Origin: Balneatrix alpica DSM 16621
GTDB lineage: Bacteria > Pseudomonadota > Gammaproteobacteria > Pseudomonadales > Balneatricaceae
Direction of reading: 5' to 3'
Assembly: GCF_000619885.1 (NCBI RefSeq)
Contig: NZ_KK211039.1
Coordinates: 461,589-525,588, forward strand
Length of the DNA: 64,000 bases
Position numbers and translations under genes: made by a program. Below the pieces are notes generated by a model. The model was not told the DNA's origin. It was given only the letters and a program-made list of their open reading frames with translations, and made no database searches. Of this stretch, positions 29,580 through 39,777 are shown in pieces. Numbering within the stretch: the stretch's first letter is position 1; every line of letters starts with the position of its first letter.

Positions 29580-30860
29580 ATGGCTGACAAAAAAGCGTAT
29601 CTAAAAATCGATGGTCTGGATGAAACCATAGAATTGCCTGTTCTTGCCGGCACTATGGGGCCAGATGTCGTCGATGTACGGGGCTTAACTGCGCAAGGGT
29701 TGTTCACCTACGACCCTGGCTTCATGTCGACTGCCTCCTGCGAATCGCAAATTACCTACATCGATGGCGACAAAGGCGTATTGCTGCACCGCGGCTATCC
29801 AATTGATCAGCTGGCTGAGCATTCCGACTATATGGAAGTCTGCTACCTGCTGATGTACGGCGAACTACCCAATGCCGAACAGAAAGCTGACTTTATTGCC
29901 ACTGTTAAAAAGCACACCATGGTGCACGAGCAGCTGAGCTTCTTCTATCGCGGTTTCCGCCGTGACGCTCACCCGATGGCCATCATGTGTGGCGTAGTCG
30001 GCGCCCTATCCGCCTTCTACCACGACTCATTGGATATCAACGATCCGACTCACCGTGAAATCGCAGCTTTCCGCTTGATTTCCAAGATGCCGACCCTGGC
30101 CGCCATGTGTTACAAGTACTCCACTGGCCAGCCCTTTATGTTCCCCCGCAACGATCTGAACTATGCGGAAAACTTCCTGCATATGATGTTCGCTACTCCT
30201 TGCGAGGAATATAAACCCAACCCAGTCTTCTCCAAGGCAATGGATCGCATCTTCCTGCTCCATGCCGATCACGAGCAGAACGCTTCCACTTCTACCGTTC
30301 GCCTGGCTGGCTCTTCCGGTGCCAACCCCTTCGCCTGTATTGCCTCTGGTATTGCAGCCCTGTGGGGACCGGCACACGGTGGTGCTAACGAAGCCGTATT
30401 GAGCATGCTGGAAGAAATCGGTGACGAATCCCGTATTCCCGAGTTTATTGACCGCGCCAAAGATAAAGACGATCCCTTCCGCCTGATGGGCTTTGGTCAC
30501 CGGGTTTACAAGAACTTCGATCCGCGCGCCAAGGTAATGAAGCAGACCTGTGACGAAGTACTGTCCCAGCTCGGCAAACAAGATGATCCCTTACTGAAAA
30601 TCGCCAAACGCTTGGAGCAGATCGCCATCGAAGACCCCTACTTCGCTGAGCGCAAACTCTACCCCAACGTCGATTTCTATTCCGGCATCATCCTGAAAGC
30701 GATCGGCATTCCCACCAATATGTTTACCGTGATTTTCGCCCTGTCACGCACTATTGGCTGGATCGCCCATTGGCACGAGCATCACTCTTCTCCAAATCGC
30801 ATCGGCCGTCCGCGTCAGCTGTACACCGGCGCTACCCAGCGCGACTATCCGAAAAAGTAA
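29580..30860 (+). CDS. gltA: Citrate synthase
   Basis: Condenses oxaloacetate and acetyl-CoA to citrate, the entry step of the TCA cycle. The 426-residue protein is of the large, hexameric type II citrate synthase of Gram-negative bacteria; visible are [23 protein letters not shown] with a catalytic His, and [18 protein letters not shown] is preceded by TAGGAG. Divergent from sdhCDAB, the classic order in gammaproteobacteria. Confidence 0.98.
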   Translation: MADKKAYLKIDGLDETIELPVLAGTMGPDVVDVRGLTAQGLFTYDPGFMSTASCESQITYIDGDKGVLLHRGYPIDQLAEHSDYMEVCYLLMYGELPNAEQKADFIATVKKHTMVHEQLSFFYRGFRRDAHPMAIMCGVVGALSAFYHDSLDINDPTHREIAAFRLISKMPTLAAMCYKYSTGQPFMFPRNDLNYAENFLHMMFATPCEEYKPNPVFSKAMDRIFLLHADHEQNASTSTVRLAGSSGANPFACIASGIAALWGPAHGGANEAVLSMLEEIGDESRIPEFIDRAKDKDDPFRLMGFGHRVYKNFDPRAKVMKQTCDEVLSQLGKQDDPLLKIAKRLEQIAIEDPYFAERKLYPNVDFYSGIILKAIGIPTNMFTVIFALSRTIGWIAHWHEHHSSPNRIGRPRQLYTGATQRDYPKK

Positions 30861-30900
30861 TGCCACGCCAATATCTTGACTGATATTGCGCTGCCACCAG

Positions 30901-30928
30901 ACCGCCTTCGGGCGGTTTGGTTTTTTCT
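30901..30928 (+). terminator. Terminator after gltA
   Basis: 6-bp GC stem (30901-30906 with 30911-30916), UUCG tetraloop, then TTGGTTTTTT. Confidence 0.85.
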
Positions 30929-30988
30929 GGGGCCAAGCCCCGCTATAATGCCCGCCTTTATTTTGTTATGAACCACCGAGCGGCCACC

Positions 30989-31897
30989 ATGGACCTCAGC
31001 AAATCCCAAATCACCAACCTCAACAAACTACAAAAGCGTCTGCTGCGCTCGATGGGTCAAGCCATCCATGACTTCAATATGATTGAAGATGGCGACCGCA
31101 TCATGGTTTGCCTGTCTGGCGGTAAAGACAGCTACACCCTGCTAGAGCTGCTGCTAACCCTGCAAAAGTATGCGCCGATTAAGTACGAACTGATCGCGGT
31201 CAACCTGGATCAAAAACAGCCCGGCTTTCCCGAGCACATCCTCCCCGACTACCTCAGTGGGCTGGGTATCCAATACCGCATTGTTGAAGAAGACACCTAC
31301 AGTATCGTTAAAGAAAAAATCCCCGAAGGAAAAACCACCTGTTCGCTCTGTTCACGCTTGCGCCGTGGCATTCTTTACCGCACTGCCACCGAGCTGGGTG
31401 CCACCAAAATCGCCCTGGGCCACCATCGCGACGACATTATTGAAACCCTGTTCCTCAATATGTTCTTTGGCGGCAAGATGAAAGGCATGCCCCCTAAGCT
31501 GGTAAGTGATGATGGCCAGCAAATGGTGATTCGCCCCCTGGCATACTGCCGTGAAAAAGACATCAGCAAGTTTGCCAAGCTAAAAGAGTTTCCCATTATT
31601 CCCTGTAACCTCTGCGGCTCCCAGGACAACCTGCAACGTCAGGCCACCAAAGAAATGTTGCAGGACTGGGACAAACGCTTCCCTGGCCGGATTGAGAACA
31701 TTTTCCGCGCCATGTGTCATGTGGTGCCCTCCCACTTGGCCGACACCAAACTCTTTGACTTTGCCAATCTGATCGCCGACGGCACACCACGCCAAGACGG
31801 CGACATGGCCTTTGACCCTCCCAGCTTCCCGCGCCAGGATGCAGGCGGCAACCCGGTTGACAGCCTCACCATGGTGCAGACTCTCAACCTGCAATAG
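30989..31897 (+). CDS. ttcA: tRNA 2-thiocytidine(32) synthetase TtcA
   Basis: Iron-sulfur-dependent thiolase that makes 2-thiocytidine at position 32 of some tRNAs. The 302-residue protein has the PP-loop SGGKDS, the conserved CSLC pair for the cluster, GHHRDD, and CNLCGSQ. ATG 30989 ([18 protein letters not shown]) is preferred by similarity of its N-terminus to the E. coli protein; ATG 30968 is an alternative. Confidence 0.96.
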   Translation: MDLSKSQITNLNKLQKRLLRSMGQAIHDFNMIEDGDRIMVCLSGGKDSYTLLELLLTLQKYAPIKYELIAVNLDQKQPGFPEHILPDYLSGLGIQYRIVEEDTYSIVKEKIPEGKTTCSLCSRLRRGILYRTATELGATKIALGHHRDDIIETLFLNMFFGGKMKGMPPKLVSDDGQQMVIRPLAYCREKDISKFAKLKEFPIIPCNLCGSQDNLQRQATKEMLQDWDKRFPGRIENIFRAMCHVVPSHLADTKLFDFANLIADGTPRQDGDMAFDPPSFPRQDAGGNPVDSLTMVQTLNLQ

Positions 31898-31905
31898 ACC
31901 ACAAC

Positions 31906-31933
31906 AAAAACGGCAGCCGAAGCTGCCGTTTTT
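31906..31933. terminator. Bidirectional terminator between ttcA and purK
   Basis: 7-bp stem CGGCAGC/GCTGCCG (31911-31917 with 31922-31928), CGAA loop (UUCG on minus), with A5 and T5 flanks serving both convergent genes. Confidence 0.9.
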
Positions 31934-31948
31934 GTTTCTGCCCAAGCC

Positions 31949-33028
31949 TTAGCTCAGCAATGCTGCCACCTGAGCAATGTTGGCCTCCAACTCCGCCTCT
32001 GTTGGCGCAGTCAAGGTAATGTGGCCGATTTTACGTCCCTCACGGGGTGCCTTACCGTAGTCATGCCAATGAGCGCCCGCCACCTGCAACACCTCATCAC
32101 GTTGCGGGAAAGTCCCAATAATGTTCAGCATGGCCACCGGCCCCAGCACCCGGGTACTGCCCAACGGTAATCCGCTCACTGCCCGTACATGGTTCTCAAA
32201 CTGACTGGTTTCAGCCCCTTCAATTGTCCAGTGCCCTGAGTTGTGCACCCGTGGTGCAAACTCATTGGCCAACAACTGATCGCCGACCTGAAACAGCTCC
32301 AGCGCCAATACGCCGACATAGTTCAGCTCATCCAGTAGGCGCTTGGCATAGTCCTGCGCCTGGGCCGTCATCACATCCTCTGCCCGCGCCCGGGAAAGAT
32401 GCAGAATCCCCTGCCGATGTTCATTTTCAGTCAGCGGGTAAAACGCCACATCGCCGCCACGTCCCCGCACCGCCACCACGGAAACCTCACGACTAAAGGG
32501 CACGAAAGCCTCCGCAATCAGAGGCACACCACCCAAACTTTTCCAGGCCGCATCAATATCAGCAACCGCTTTAACAACAAACTGACCTTTACCGTCATAG
32601 CCAAAACGGCGGGTTTTCAGCACCAGGGGCAAACCCAACTGCTCTACGGCTTGGCGCAGATCCGCCAGCGAGCTCACCGCCATAAAGCCAGGGGTCTGGA
32701 TACCTAAACGCTGAAACAGACTCTTTTCCGTCAAGCGATCCTGAGTAGCAGCCAAGGCTTCAGCCGTGGGGTAGACCGGCACATGACGCTCTAAAAAGCG
32801 TGCGCTATCCAAGGACACATTTTCAAATTCAAAGGTGACGCAATCCACCGCATTGGCAAAGGCTTCTAACTGACGCTCATCATCATAGGAAGCACAATAC
32901 AGCTCCCCCACCTGCCCCGCACAGGCTTCCGCACTGGGATCAAAGAACACATAACGCTGTCCCAACGGGTAGCCCGCCAATGCCAACATCCGGGCCAGTT
33001 GGCCGCCACCAAGAATACCTAACTTCAC
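31949..33028 (-). CDS. purK: N5-carboxyaminoimidazole ribonucleotide synthase
   Basis: ATP-grasp enzyme that carboxylates AIR to N5-CAIR in purine synthesis. The 359-residue protein starts with the nucleotide-binding GGGQLARML and carries [12 protein letters not shown] and [21 protein letters not shown], all PurK marks. It starts with GTG and overlaps the purE stop by four bases (GTGA), with GGGAGG upstream. Confidence 0.97.
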   Translation of the reverse strand: MKLGILGGGQLARMLALAGYPLGQRYVFFDPSAEACAGQVGELYCASYDDERQLEAFANAVDCVTFEFENVSLDSARFLERHVPVYPTAEALAATQDRLTEKSLFQRLGIQTPGFMAVSSLADLRQAVEQLGLPLVLKTRRFGYDGKGQFVVKAVADIDAAWKSLGGVPLIAEAFVPFSREVSVVAVRGRGGDVAFYPLTENEHRQGILHLSRARAEDVMTAQAQDYAKRLLDELNYVGVLALELFQVGDQLLANEFAPRVHNSGHWTIEGAETSQFENHVRAVSGLPLGSTRVLGPVAMLNIIGTFPQRDEVLQVAGAHWHDYGKAPREGRKIGHITLTAPTEAELEANIAQVAALLS

Positions 33029-33528
33029 ACTGCCTCCCGCGGGTCTGGCTGAGCCAGGACGGTATCGGTTTGATTCTGACGGAATTGTTCCAGTGCCTCG
33101 GCGAACTGTGGGTACTTGTTACCCAGGATGCTGGCTGCAAGCAAAGCCGCATTGCTGGCCCCCGCCTTGCCAATGGCCAGGGTTCCCACCGGAATACCCG
33201 CTGGCATCTGTACGATGGACAACAGTGAGTCCATCCCACTCAGCGCTTTGGACTGGACAGGCACCCCCAACACCGGCAATGCGGTTTTGGCCGCTACCAT
33301 CCCCGGCAAGTGCGCTGCGCCGCCGGCACCCGCAATAATGACTTCAATACCGCGCTCTTTGGCACTCGCGGCATAATCGAATAACAGATCAGGAGTACGG
33401 TGAGCGGATACGACCCGCACTTCGTGGGGCACGCCCAGTTGCTCAAGCAGCGATGCCGCGTTTGACATGGTCTCCCAATCGGACTTGGAGCCCATAATGA
33501 TGCCAACCAGAGGTTTCATAGCCTTCAT
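33025..33528 (-). CDS. purE: N5-CAIR mutase PurE
   Basis: Rearranges N5-CAIR to CAIR, the step after PurK. The 167-residue class I PurE has [21 protein letters not shown] and [14 protein letters not shown] 33528 is used; ATG 33519 (three codons in) is nearly as good. A minus-strand -10-like TACAAT (plus 33602-33607) lies about 75 bp upstream. Confidence 0.97.
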   Translation of the reverse strand: MKAMKPLVGIIMGSKSDWETMSNAASLLEQLGVPHEVRVVSAHRTPDLLFDYAASAKERGIEVIIAGAGGAAHLPGMVAAKTALPVLGVPVQSKALSGMDSLLSIVQMPAGIPVGTLAIGKAGASNAALLAASILGNKYPQFAEALEQFRQNQTDTVLAQPDPREAV

Positions 33529-34039
33529 TCTTCTGCTGGGTTGCTAACCAGGTAGTCCGCCCACTGAAATCGCAGCGGCACCCTATCCTGCCAAGCGCGC
33601 TATTGTAACTCAGATACCAATGATTGCAGCGGCTTTTTCCGCTCTTTTAGCTGTGCAGCGCTTCTATTTCTTGTCCGCTTGTTCTAGAATGCCGCGCGCC
33701 CTCATCCTTTATTGTTTATTTTTTAATCACCGCCCATGCATACCCATCTCCGTACACGTCAACGCTATGTGTTCGACTGGTGTCTCGCCAGGCAGTGTTC
33801 CTATGCCTCTTTTTTGAGTGGCAGCCTTTCCCTGTTAAAAATCCCGCCTATGCGCCGCATTCGTAGCAGCGCTTCCAAGCCTAATGAATGGCTATTCGGC
33901 CGGGATCATGCTCTCTGCCTTACCCCCTCGATTCAATACACGCATTAATTCCGGTACAGCACAACAACGCGCCCTTTTGCAGGGGGCGCCCCTTTGGATG
34001 CCCGTCAGCATCCGTTTAGTGATTGAATTTAGGTGAATT
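33529..34039 (+). other. purE-yitT intergenic region (511 bp)
   Basis: No gene is well supported. Open frames at 33620-33817 and 33736-33948 lack ribosome sites and recognisable content. Just before the YitT-family gene are two tandem hairpins: GCGCCC/GGGCGC (33969-33974 with 33984-33989) and GGATGC/GCATCC (33996-34001 with 34008-34013). A -10-like TAGAAT lies near 33685. Confidence 0.45.
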
Positions 34040-34681
34040 ATGAAACAACGAGCACATGCGTGGATGGGGCTGGTTGAAGGCTCTTTCCTAATGGCATTGG
34101 GCGTGCTTTTTTTGCAGGCGACCAGCGTCCCGACGGGGGGGATTACCGGGGTGACCCTGATCCTTGATCGCCTGTTACCAGGGATCAGCTTTGGCACCCT
34201 GTATTTTCTGCTTAATCTGCCTTTTTATCTGTTGGCTGTGTGGGAAAAAGGTTGGCAGTTCACCCTGCGCACCCTGATTGCCGTCACCCTGCTATCGGTC
34301 TTTACCGATCTGCTCAGCCATAACGTGCAACTGCAGTTGCAGTACCCGCTCTGGGGGGCCCTCGCCAGTGGTGCGCTGCTGGCCTTCGGTATCATTACCC
34401 TGTTCCAGCACAATGCCTCCTCCGGCGGCTTTACCATCCTGGTACTCTGGTTGGAAAAACGCATTGGCTTAAACCGCGGCCTGACCCTGTTGGTCATTGA
34501 TGGCATGACCGTCGGCACAGCGCTGTTTTTATTTGGCTTTGAACAAGCCAGCAACGCCCTGCTGGTAATCATTCTGATGGGATCGATTATCGGCCGCTAC
34601 AAACCCAATGGGCAGACCCCGCAAGGGCCTGCCAAGTTGGAAAGTCCGGCGGTTAAGGCCCAGGCAACGGCAAAGCACTGA
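34040..34681 (+). CDS. YitT family membrane protein
   Basis: A 213-residue protein with about five to six membrane helices and the YitT pattern near the start (ALGVLFLQATSVPTGGITGVTLILD) and NASSGGFTILVLWLEKR. It lacks the C-terminal DUF2179 domain of Bacillus homologues and ends in a short Pro/Ala/Lys tail. Function is unknown. AGGTG precedes ATG. Its last 29 bases overlap the 3' end of the convergent panP gene. Confidence 0.88.
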   Translation: MKQRAHAWMGLVEGSFLMALGVLFLQATSVPTGGITGVTLILDRLLPGISFGTLYFLLNLPFYLLAVWEKGWQFTLRTLIAVTLLSVFTDLLSHNVQLQLQYPLWGALASGALLAFGIITLFQHNASSGGFTILVLWLEKRIGLNRGLTLLVIDGMTVGTALFLFGFEQASNALLVIILMGSIIGRYKPNGQTPQGPAKLESPAVKAQATAKH

Positions 34682-36323
34682 GCGCCGTTAACTGTTGCCA
34701 CATTTCGGCAAACTGCGGCTCCTGCGCCAGCTGCCATTGCTCCTGCAGAATTTGCTGCAAAATTGCATCCGTGGTGAGCGGGTTAGCGAGCACGACCCGG
34801 AATACCAGGGTATCCAGGCGCTGATAACGCTCTGGATTAAGCTGGGTACGGGATACAAATGCCCGTCCCCGCTCCCGCTGGGTCTTTTGTAACTGACGGG
34901 TCAACCGATTCAGCAAGAGGTTGGCCTGCCGCCGCGCCTCTGGATCGGCCCCTTGCAACCAATGCTGCAATGCCTGCGGGCATAAGCGATACGTCAAAAT
35001 ATTCAGTACCGGCTCACTGATCAATTCAAAGTGGCTATCCGCCTTGATCAGATTGGCGAAGGCCTTGGCTCGTTCGATGCCACTATTGACCAACAGTTCG
35101 TAACCTTGTCGCCCCAGAATATGTAGACCTGAATGCACCAGCAGAGCCATCCCAGGACGAGAGCCCTCCAAGGTGCTGCTGCCTAAATCACGGGACCCCT
35201 TGCGAATAATGTACTGGGCATGGTGCACAATGGCTTGCTGCGCCTGGGGGTCTTTAAACAACACCATACCCGCCCCCATAGGCACATACATTTGCTTATG
35301 GGCATCGATGGTCACCGAGTCAGCCTGCTCAATCCCTGCCAACAGATGACGATAGCGATTTGAGAACAGCGTCGGGCCACCCCAGGCAGCATCAACATGC
35401 AGATAAGCAGCGTACTCCTTGGCGACTGCTGCCAAGGCCTGCAGATCATCGACGCTACCCGTCTCGGTTGCACCTGCTACTCCGACAATCGCCATAATCC
35501 GCATGTTTTGCTGTTTCAGCTGCTGGCAGCGTTGACGCAAAGCAGCAATATCAATTCGATTTGCCCCATCAGTGGGGATAGCAATCAGATCATCACGCCC
35601 CATCCCCAGCACATCCACCGCCTTACTCAGGGAGTAATGGCCGCGCTCTGATACCAGCACCACCGCCCCTTCATCGCCATAGTGACGCAGCGCCCGCAAC
35701 CAACCCTCACGGGCAATACCACGAAAGCCCGGACGCGGCCCATAAACACGATTACGCGCGACCCAGAGCGCAGTGATATTGGCAACGGTGCCACCCGAGC
35801 AAAATGCCCCCAGATGGCCGTCCGGGTTATGCATCCATTGCTCATAGAATGCATCATCCTGCTCATAGATCAGGCCATGTAGCATCCCTAATACCTGACG
35901 CTCCAGCGGGGTAAAAGCCTTGGAGGTTTCGGTCTTAACCAGGTTCTGGTTGAGGGCAATCATAATTTTGGACAGGGGCAACATGAAATACGGCAGTGCC
36001 GAGGTCATGTGACCAATAAAACTGGGAGCAGCGGTGTGCACCGAGTGGGCCACCAGCTTCTCTAATAAGAACTCGACCTGCTCCGCCACAAAACGCGGCT
36101 GCTCCGGCAAACGACTCTCAGCAAAGTCCTGCTCCACCTCAGCCAGGTCTTTCTCCACAGCCACAATACGTTCACGCAAAAAACCGGCGAGATTTTCAGA
36201 AATCTCCCGGTCCAAACGCATCAGGGTCGAATCAGCCCCTTCAGGCAGGGTGAAAATACGCTCCAGGTTGGCCAGACTGGCCTCCGCGTGTTTATCGATG
36301 CTGTTGCCTTGCTTTGCACTCAT
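34653..36323 (-). CDS. panP: PLP-dependent aspartate 1-decarboxylase PanP
   Basis: A 556-residue group II amino-acid decarboxylase. The PLP-binding lysine is in DAHKQMYVPMGAG, with HVDAAWGG upstream for the cofactor-binding Asp and FCSGGTVANITALW at the phosphate site. Length and N-terminal region resemble PanP, which makes beta-alanine for pantothenate in bacteria without PanD; glutamate decarboxylase is the alternative. No other pantothenate gene is in the window to confirm it. Confidence 0.85.
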   Translation of the reverse strand: MSAKQGNSIDKHAEASLANLERIFTLPEGADSTLMRLDREISENLAGFLRERIVAVEKDLAEVEQDFAESRLPEQPRFVAEQVEFLLEKLVAHSVHTAAPSFIGHMTSALPYFMLPLSKIMIALNQNLVKTETSKAFTPLERQVLGMLHGLIYEQDDAFYEQWMHNPDGHLGAFCSGGTVANITALWVARNRVYGPRPGFRGIAREGWLRALRHYGDEGAVVLVSERGHYSLSKAVDVLGMGRDDLIAIPTDGANRIDIAALRQRCQQLKQQNMRIMAIVGVAGATETGSVDDLQALAAVAKEYAAYLHVDAAWGGPTLFSNRYRHLLAGIEQADSVTIDAHKQMYVPMGAGMVLFKDPQAQQAIVHHAQYIIRKGSRDLGSSTLEGSRPGMALLVHSGLHILGRQGYELLVNSGIERAKAFANLIKADSHFELISEPVLNILTYRLCPQALQHWLQGADPEARRQANLLLNRLTRQLQKTQRERGRAFVSRTQLNPERYQRLDTLVFRVVLANPLTTDAILQQILQEQWQLAQEPQFAEMWQQLTALSALPLPGP

Positions 36324-36406
36324 CGCTCTATCCCAGCAGTCCCATCAAGCCAGGGGCACCCCCAGGATATCCCCGGCAGCTCCCGCCGCGGCATTGTAAC
36401 CTGTCC

Positions 36407-36847
36407 CTAACTAAGGAAATACCCCAAGCCCAGCAGCAACACTGCGTAGCGCACCCCCTTGCCCAACAGGATCCAGAATGCGCAACGCCCCCAAGGCAAA
36501 CCTAACCAACCCGCCGCCAGCGGCAAGGCATCCCCCACTAAGGGTAACCACGACCAGAACAAGGCGTAATGTCCATAACGCTGCAGCCAGTTGACTGCCT
36601 GCTGCTGCCACCGCGACAGCTGGGCAGGTTGTTGACGCTGACGCATCACCCCCCAAGCCAAACCACGCCCCATTGCCAGGGTAATCAGGCTACCCAGACT
36701 GTTGCCCAGGGTAGCGGCCAACCAACCCTGCCACCACTGCTCCGGCGCTTGCTGCAACCACGCCACCAAGGCAATTTCTGAGCCGCCGGGCAACAGAGTC
36801 GCGGCTAACATCGCCGTCACAAACAGCCCTAATAAACCCAGGCTCAC
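36407..36847 (-). CDS. YqaA/DedA-like membrane protein
   Basis: A 146-residue inner-membrane protein of the YqaA branch of the VTT/DedA superfamily, with LLPGGSEIALV and the GNSLGSLITLAMGRG motif followed by a WSWLPLVGDALPLAAG re-entrant-type segment. By superfamily knowledge a lipid or small-molecule transporter; the substrate is not known. GTG start overlaps the recQ stop by four bases, so it is coupled to recQ. Confidence 0.87.
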   Translation of the reverse strand: MSLGLLGLFVTAMLAATLLPGGSEIALVAWLQQAPEQWWQGWLAATLGNSLGSLITLAMGRGLAWGVMRQRQQPAQLSRWQQQAVNWLQRYGHYALFWSWLPLVGDALPLAAGWLGLPWGRCAFWILLGKGVRYAVLLLGLGYFLS

Positions 36848-38964
36848 AGCCCATCCTCAGGCACTGCCCGCAGACAACGCAGTTCACCGAAGGGAAAACG
36901 TCCATCAAAGTGTTGAAACGCCCGCTGCAACACTGCGCCCTGGCCATCTTGCTCCAGCTGCTGCAACACCTCACGCACCTCACGCAACTGCCAACTGGGC
37001 CACTCCAACACCTCGGTAATACGCAAGGCCCCGGCCTTAATAGCCGCTGCCAAATCAGCATAGATACGGTTTTCGGGTAAGACTCGCTGCTTGGCAATCT
37101 GCCCAGGCTCCATCCCAACGCGGAACAGCGCCAGGGTTTCATGGGTATCAGCCGTCAGCCTGGAGTCCTGCCCATCCTGCTGCTGATACAAACGCAACAA
37201 TGCTAACCAGCTGCCTGCATACAAGCGCAAGCGTTCCTGATTCATACCGGGCAGACGCGCCAGCTGTGTCTCATTTTGTGGGCGGTGCTCCAACATGGCC
37301 ATCAGAGTGGCATCGGTACAGATTTGATAAGGCGGCAGATTTTGCCGCTCCGCCAGTTCACGCCGTTGCCGCTGCAGCGCTTCCCAAAGTACACGCTGCT
37401 GGCCACTGACCCGCAAACGTAAGCGATTGGCCTGATAGCCTTCGTCCTGCCCCTCTTCCCGCAGCCACAGTGTCTGCTCGGCCCGTAACAACGGGCGACA
37501 GGCCTCCGTCAAACTGAGCAGCTGGTAGTCATCCCCCTGCCAGTCTAACAATCCCTTCGCCATCAACTGGCGATAGAGTCGCTTCCATTGACTGGCGGTT
37601 AACTCCCGCCCTTGGGCAAAGGTGCTCAATTGGGTGAACCCATGTGCCCGTACACTCAGGCTGCTCTTGCCAAGCAGCACCTCCACCTGAGTGGCGACGC
37701 CTCCCTGTCCCCGGGTGTGGTATACCGTCGACAACGCCTTGCGTGCTGCCTCGGTCGCATCCCAGCGAGCAGGAGGGTGGAGACAGTTATCGCAATTGCC
37801 ACAGGGCTCAATCTGCTCGCCAAAATAGTGCAACAGCTGCTGACGACGGCAGCTGGCCTCCTCGCAGAACTGCAGCATGGCCTCCAGCCGACGCAGCTCC
37901 AACTGACGCCGCTCCGGACTCAAGTTGGATTCCGCCAAGCGCTTGCGCGCCAAGAGCACATCCTGCAAGCCATACAGCATCCAGGCATCCGCCGGACGGC
38001 CATCCCGTCCTGCACGCCCACTCTCCTGATAATAGGCCTCCAAACTACGCGGCATATCCATGTGGGCAACAAAGCGCACATCGGGTTTATCGATCCCCAT
38101 GCCAAACGCCAGAGTCGCCACCATCAACCCTTCACCCGCTGCTAAAAAGGCGGCCTGATTAGCCTCCCGCTGAGGGTGCGGCATGCCCGCATGGTACGCC
38201 CAGGCCGCATAGCCTTGTGCTTGCAAAAAACCCTGCAACTCTTCGACTTTTTTACGTGAGCCACAATAAATAATGCCGGGATGATGGGGATGCTCACGGC
38301 GAATAAACTGCAATAGCTGCTGCTTTCCCCCTTGTTTGGCATGCACCCGGTAACGAATATTGGGCCGATCAAAGCTGGACACCAGACAATGCTGCAACTG
38401 CAGTTGGCTGATTATTTCCTGCTGAGTTTGCGGGTCTGCGGTGGCCGTCAATGCCAGGCGCGGCACCTGCGGAAAGCGCTGCACCAGCTGGCACAACTGT
38501 CGATACTCCGGACGGAAGTCATGCCCCCATTGAGACAGGCAGTGCGCCTCATCGATGGCGAACAGCGCCAAAGGGGAACGCTCTAGCAGCTCCAGCATCG
38601 AGCCAAGCAATAAGCGTTCCGGCGAGATATAGAGCAAATCCAACAGCCCCTGGCGTACCTGCTGCAGAATCTGGCTGTGGGCCTCTGCTTCCAGCCCCTG
38701 GTGCACACAGGCCGCCCGCACTCCCAAGCGCTGTAAATTAGCCACCTGATCCTGCATTAAAGCAATCAAGGGGGAAACCACCACTGCCACTCCGGGCAAA
38801 ATCAGTGCCGGCAGCTGGTAACACAGTGACTTGCCACCGCCGGTGGGCATCAGCACCAGGCTGGACTGCCCCGCCAGTAACGCGCGGATAGCCGCCTCCT
38901 GCTGACCAATAAAATGGTCATAGCCGTACAGCTGCTTGAGTAATGTGCGTGCCTGTTCAATCAT
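36844..38964 (-). CDS. recQ: ATP-dependent DNA helicase RecQ
   Basis: 3'-5' helicase in recombination and fork repair. The 706-residue protein has MPTGGGKSLCYQLPA (Walker A), AIDEAHCLSQWGHDFR (DEAH and aromatic loop), QESGRAGRDG (motif VI), a zinc site (CEEASC ... CGNCDNC), a winged-helix RQC domain and HRDC (about 520-590). It is about 100 residues longer than E. coli RecQ because of a C-terminal region resembling the HTH_40 domain (ETLALFRVGMEPGQIAKQR). Confidence 0.97.
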   Translation of the reverse strand: MIEQARTLLKQLYGYDHFIGQQEAAIRALLAGQSSLVLMPTGGGKSLCYQLPALILPGVAVVVSPLIALMQDQVANLQRLGVRAACVHQGLEAEAHSQILQQVRQGLLDLLYISPERLLLGSMLELLERSPLALFAIDEAHCLSQWGHDFRPEYRQLCQLVQRFPQVPRLALTATADPQTQQEIISQLQLQHCLVSSFDRPNIRYRVHAKQGGKQQLLQFIRREHPHHPGIIYCGSRKKVEELQGFLQAQGYAAWAYHAGMPHPQREANQAAFLAAGEGLMVATLAFGMGIDKPDVRFVAHMDMPRSLEAYYQESGRAGRDGRPADAWMLYGLQDVLLARKRLAESNLSPERRQLELRRLEAMLQFCEEASCRRQQLLHYFGEQIEPCGNCDNCLHPPARWDATEAARKALSTVYHTRGQGGVATQVEVLLGKSSLSVRAHGFTQLSTFAQGRELTASQWKRLYRQLMAKGLLDWQGDDYQLLSLTEACRPLLRAEQTLWLREEGQDEGYQANRLRLRVSGQQRVLWEALQRQRRELAERQNLPPYQICTDATLMAMLEHRPQNETQLARLPGMNQERLRLYAGSWLALLRLYQQQDGQDSRLTADTHETLALFRVGMEPGQIAKQRVLPENRIYADLAAAIKAGALRITEVLEWPSWQLREVREVLQQLEQDGQGAVLQRAFQHFDGRFPFGELRCLRAVPEDGL

Positions 38965-39049
38965 GGGGGCGCATTATCCGCGAAAGCCATACAGGTGTCA
39001 TCGGCTGGCAGCTGAGTTACAATGCAGCCCCCTTGTAGAGGATTGACAG

Positions 39050-39661
39050 ATGAACCAGCCCCTAGCCCATCCCCTGAGCGATGAAGAGTTCGAGCAACTC
39101 GAAGATTTTCTGTTTTCTCCTGCGGTCTCCGAGGAAGCGCTGGACTACATTGGCATCCACGGTTTACTGACTGCCGTTGCCATCTGCCCCAAGCCAATCA
39201 GCCGTGAAACCTGGCTAGAGGCGATCTTTACCGAAGAGCCGGGCTGGGAAAGTGAAGAACAGAAAAGCCTGATCATCAGCCTGCTAGAGCGTGAGCTGAC
39301 AACCCTCAAGGCCGAACTGGAAGGTGAAGAACCGCTGGAACTACCCTGCGACCTGACCCTGGATGATGAAGAAGGCTTGCTGACCAGCTGGGCCCAGGCC
39401 TTTATGGAAGGGGTTTATCTGGACGAAGCCGCCTGGTTTGACGAACACGAAAGTGAAGTCGCTGAACTGATGCTGCCGATCATGCTGGCATCCGATCTGT
39501 TTGAAGACCCCGATCTGCGCGCCATCCGCAAGAATGCCAAGATGACTCAGCAGTTCTGTGACGAAATCCCCGACCTGCTCACCGACCTGTATCTGTTGTT
39601 CCGCGCACCAGCGGAAAACAAAGGGGGCAAAAATGGTCGCCCAGGTCCGCGAGTGAACTAA
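39050..39661 (+). CDS. YecA/YgfB family (UPF0149) protein
   Basis: A 203-residue, strongly acidic all-helical protein with the family opening LSDEEFEQLEDFLFSP and a FMEGVYLDEAAWFDE segment. It lacks the C-terminal SEC-C zinc motif present in E. coli YecA. Function is unknown in this clade. It is divergent from recQ and followed by a clean terminator. Confidence 0.85.
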   Translation: MNQPLAHPLSDEEFEQLEDFLFSPAVSEEALDYIGIHGLLTAVAICPKPISRETWLEAIFTEEPGWESEEQKSLIISLLERELTTLKAELEGEEPLELPCDLTLDDEEGLLTSWAQAFMEGVYLDEAAWFDEHESEVAELMLPIMLASDLFEDPDLRAIRKNAKMTQQFCDEIPDLLTDLYLLFRAPAENKGGKNGRPGPRVN

Positions 39662-39680
39662 TCTCGCGCTATGACCTAAT

Positions 39681-39707
39681 GCAAAAGGCCCGTTAAGGGC
39701 CTTTTGC
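39681..39707. terminator. Terminator between yecA-like gene and yihI-like gene
   Basis: 11-bp stem (39681-39691 with 39697-39707) and 5-nt loop, with A4 and T4 inside the stem arms; can act on both convergent genes. Confidence 0.85.
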
Positions 39708-39777
39708 ATATCTACTCCAACACGGCTCAGCTCAGCGTACCCTGAGCCTAATAATGGGGGAGCCTAGCAGTGGACAC

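Noticed and set aside
30917-30988. N-terminal extension of ttcA
   Set aside because: The frame begins inside the gltA terminator; the conserved N-terminus starts at ATG 30989.
33736-33948. 70-codon frame in the purE-yitT gap
   Set aside because: No ribosome site and no recognisable content; kept only as a question in the leader finding.
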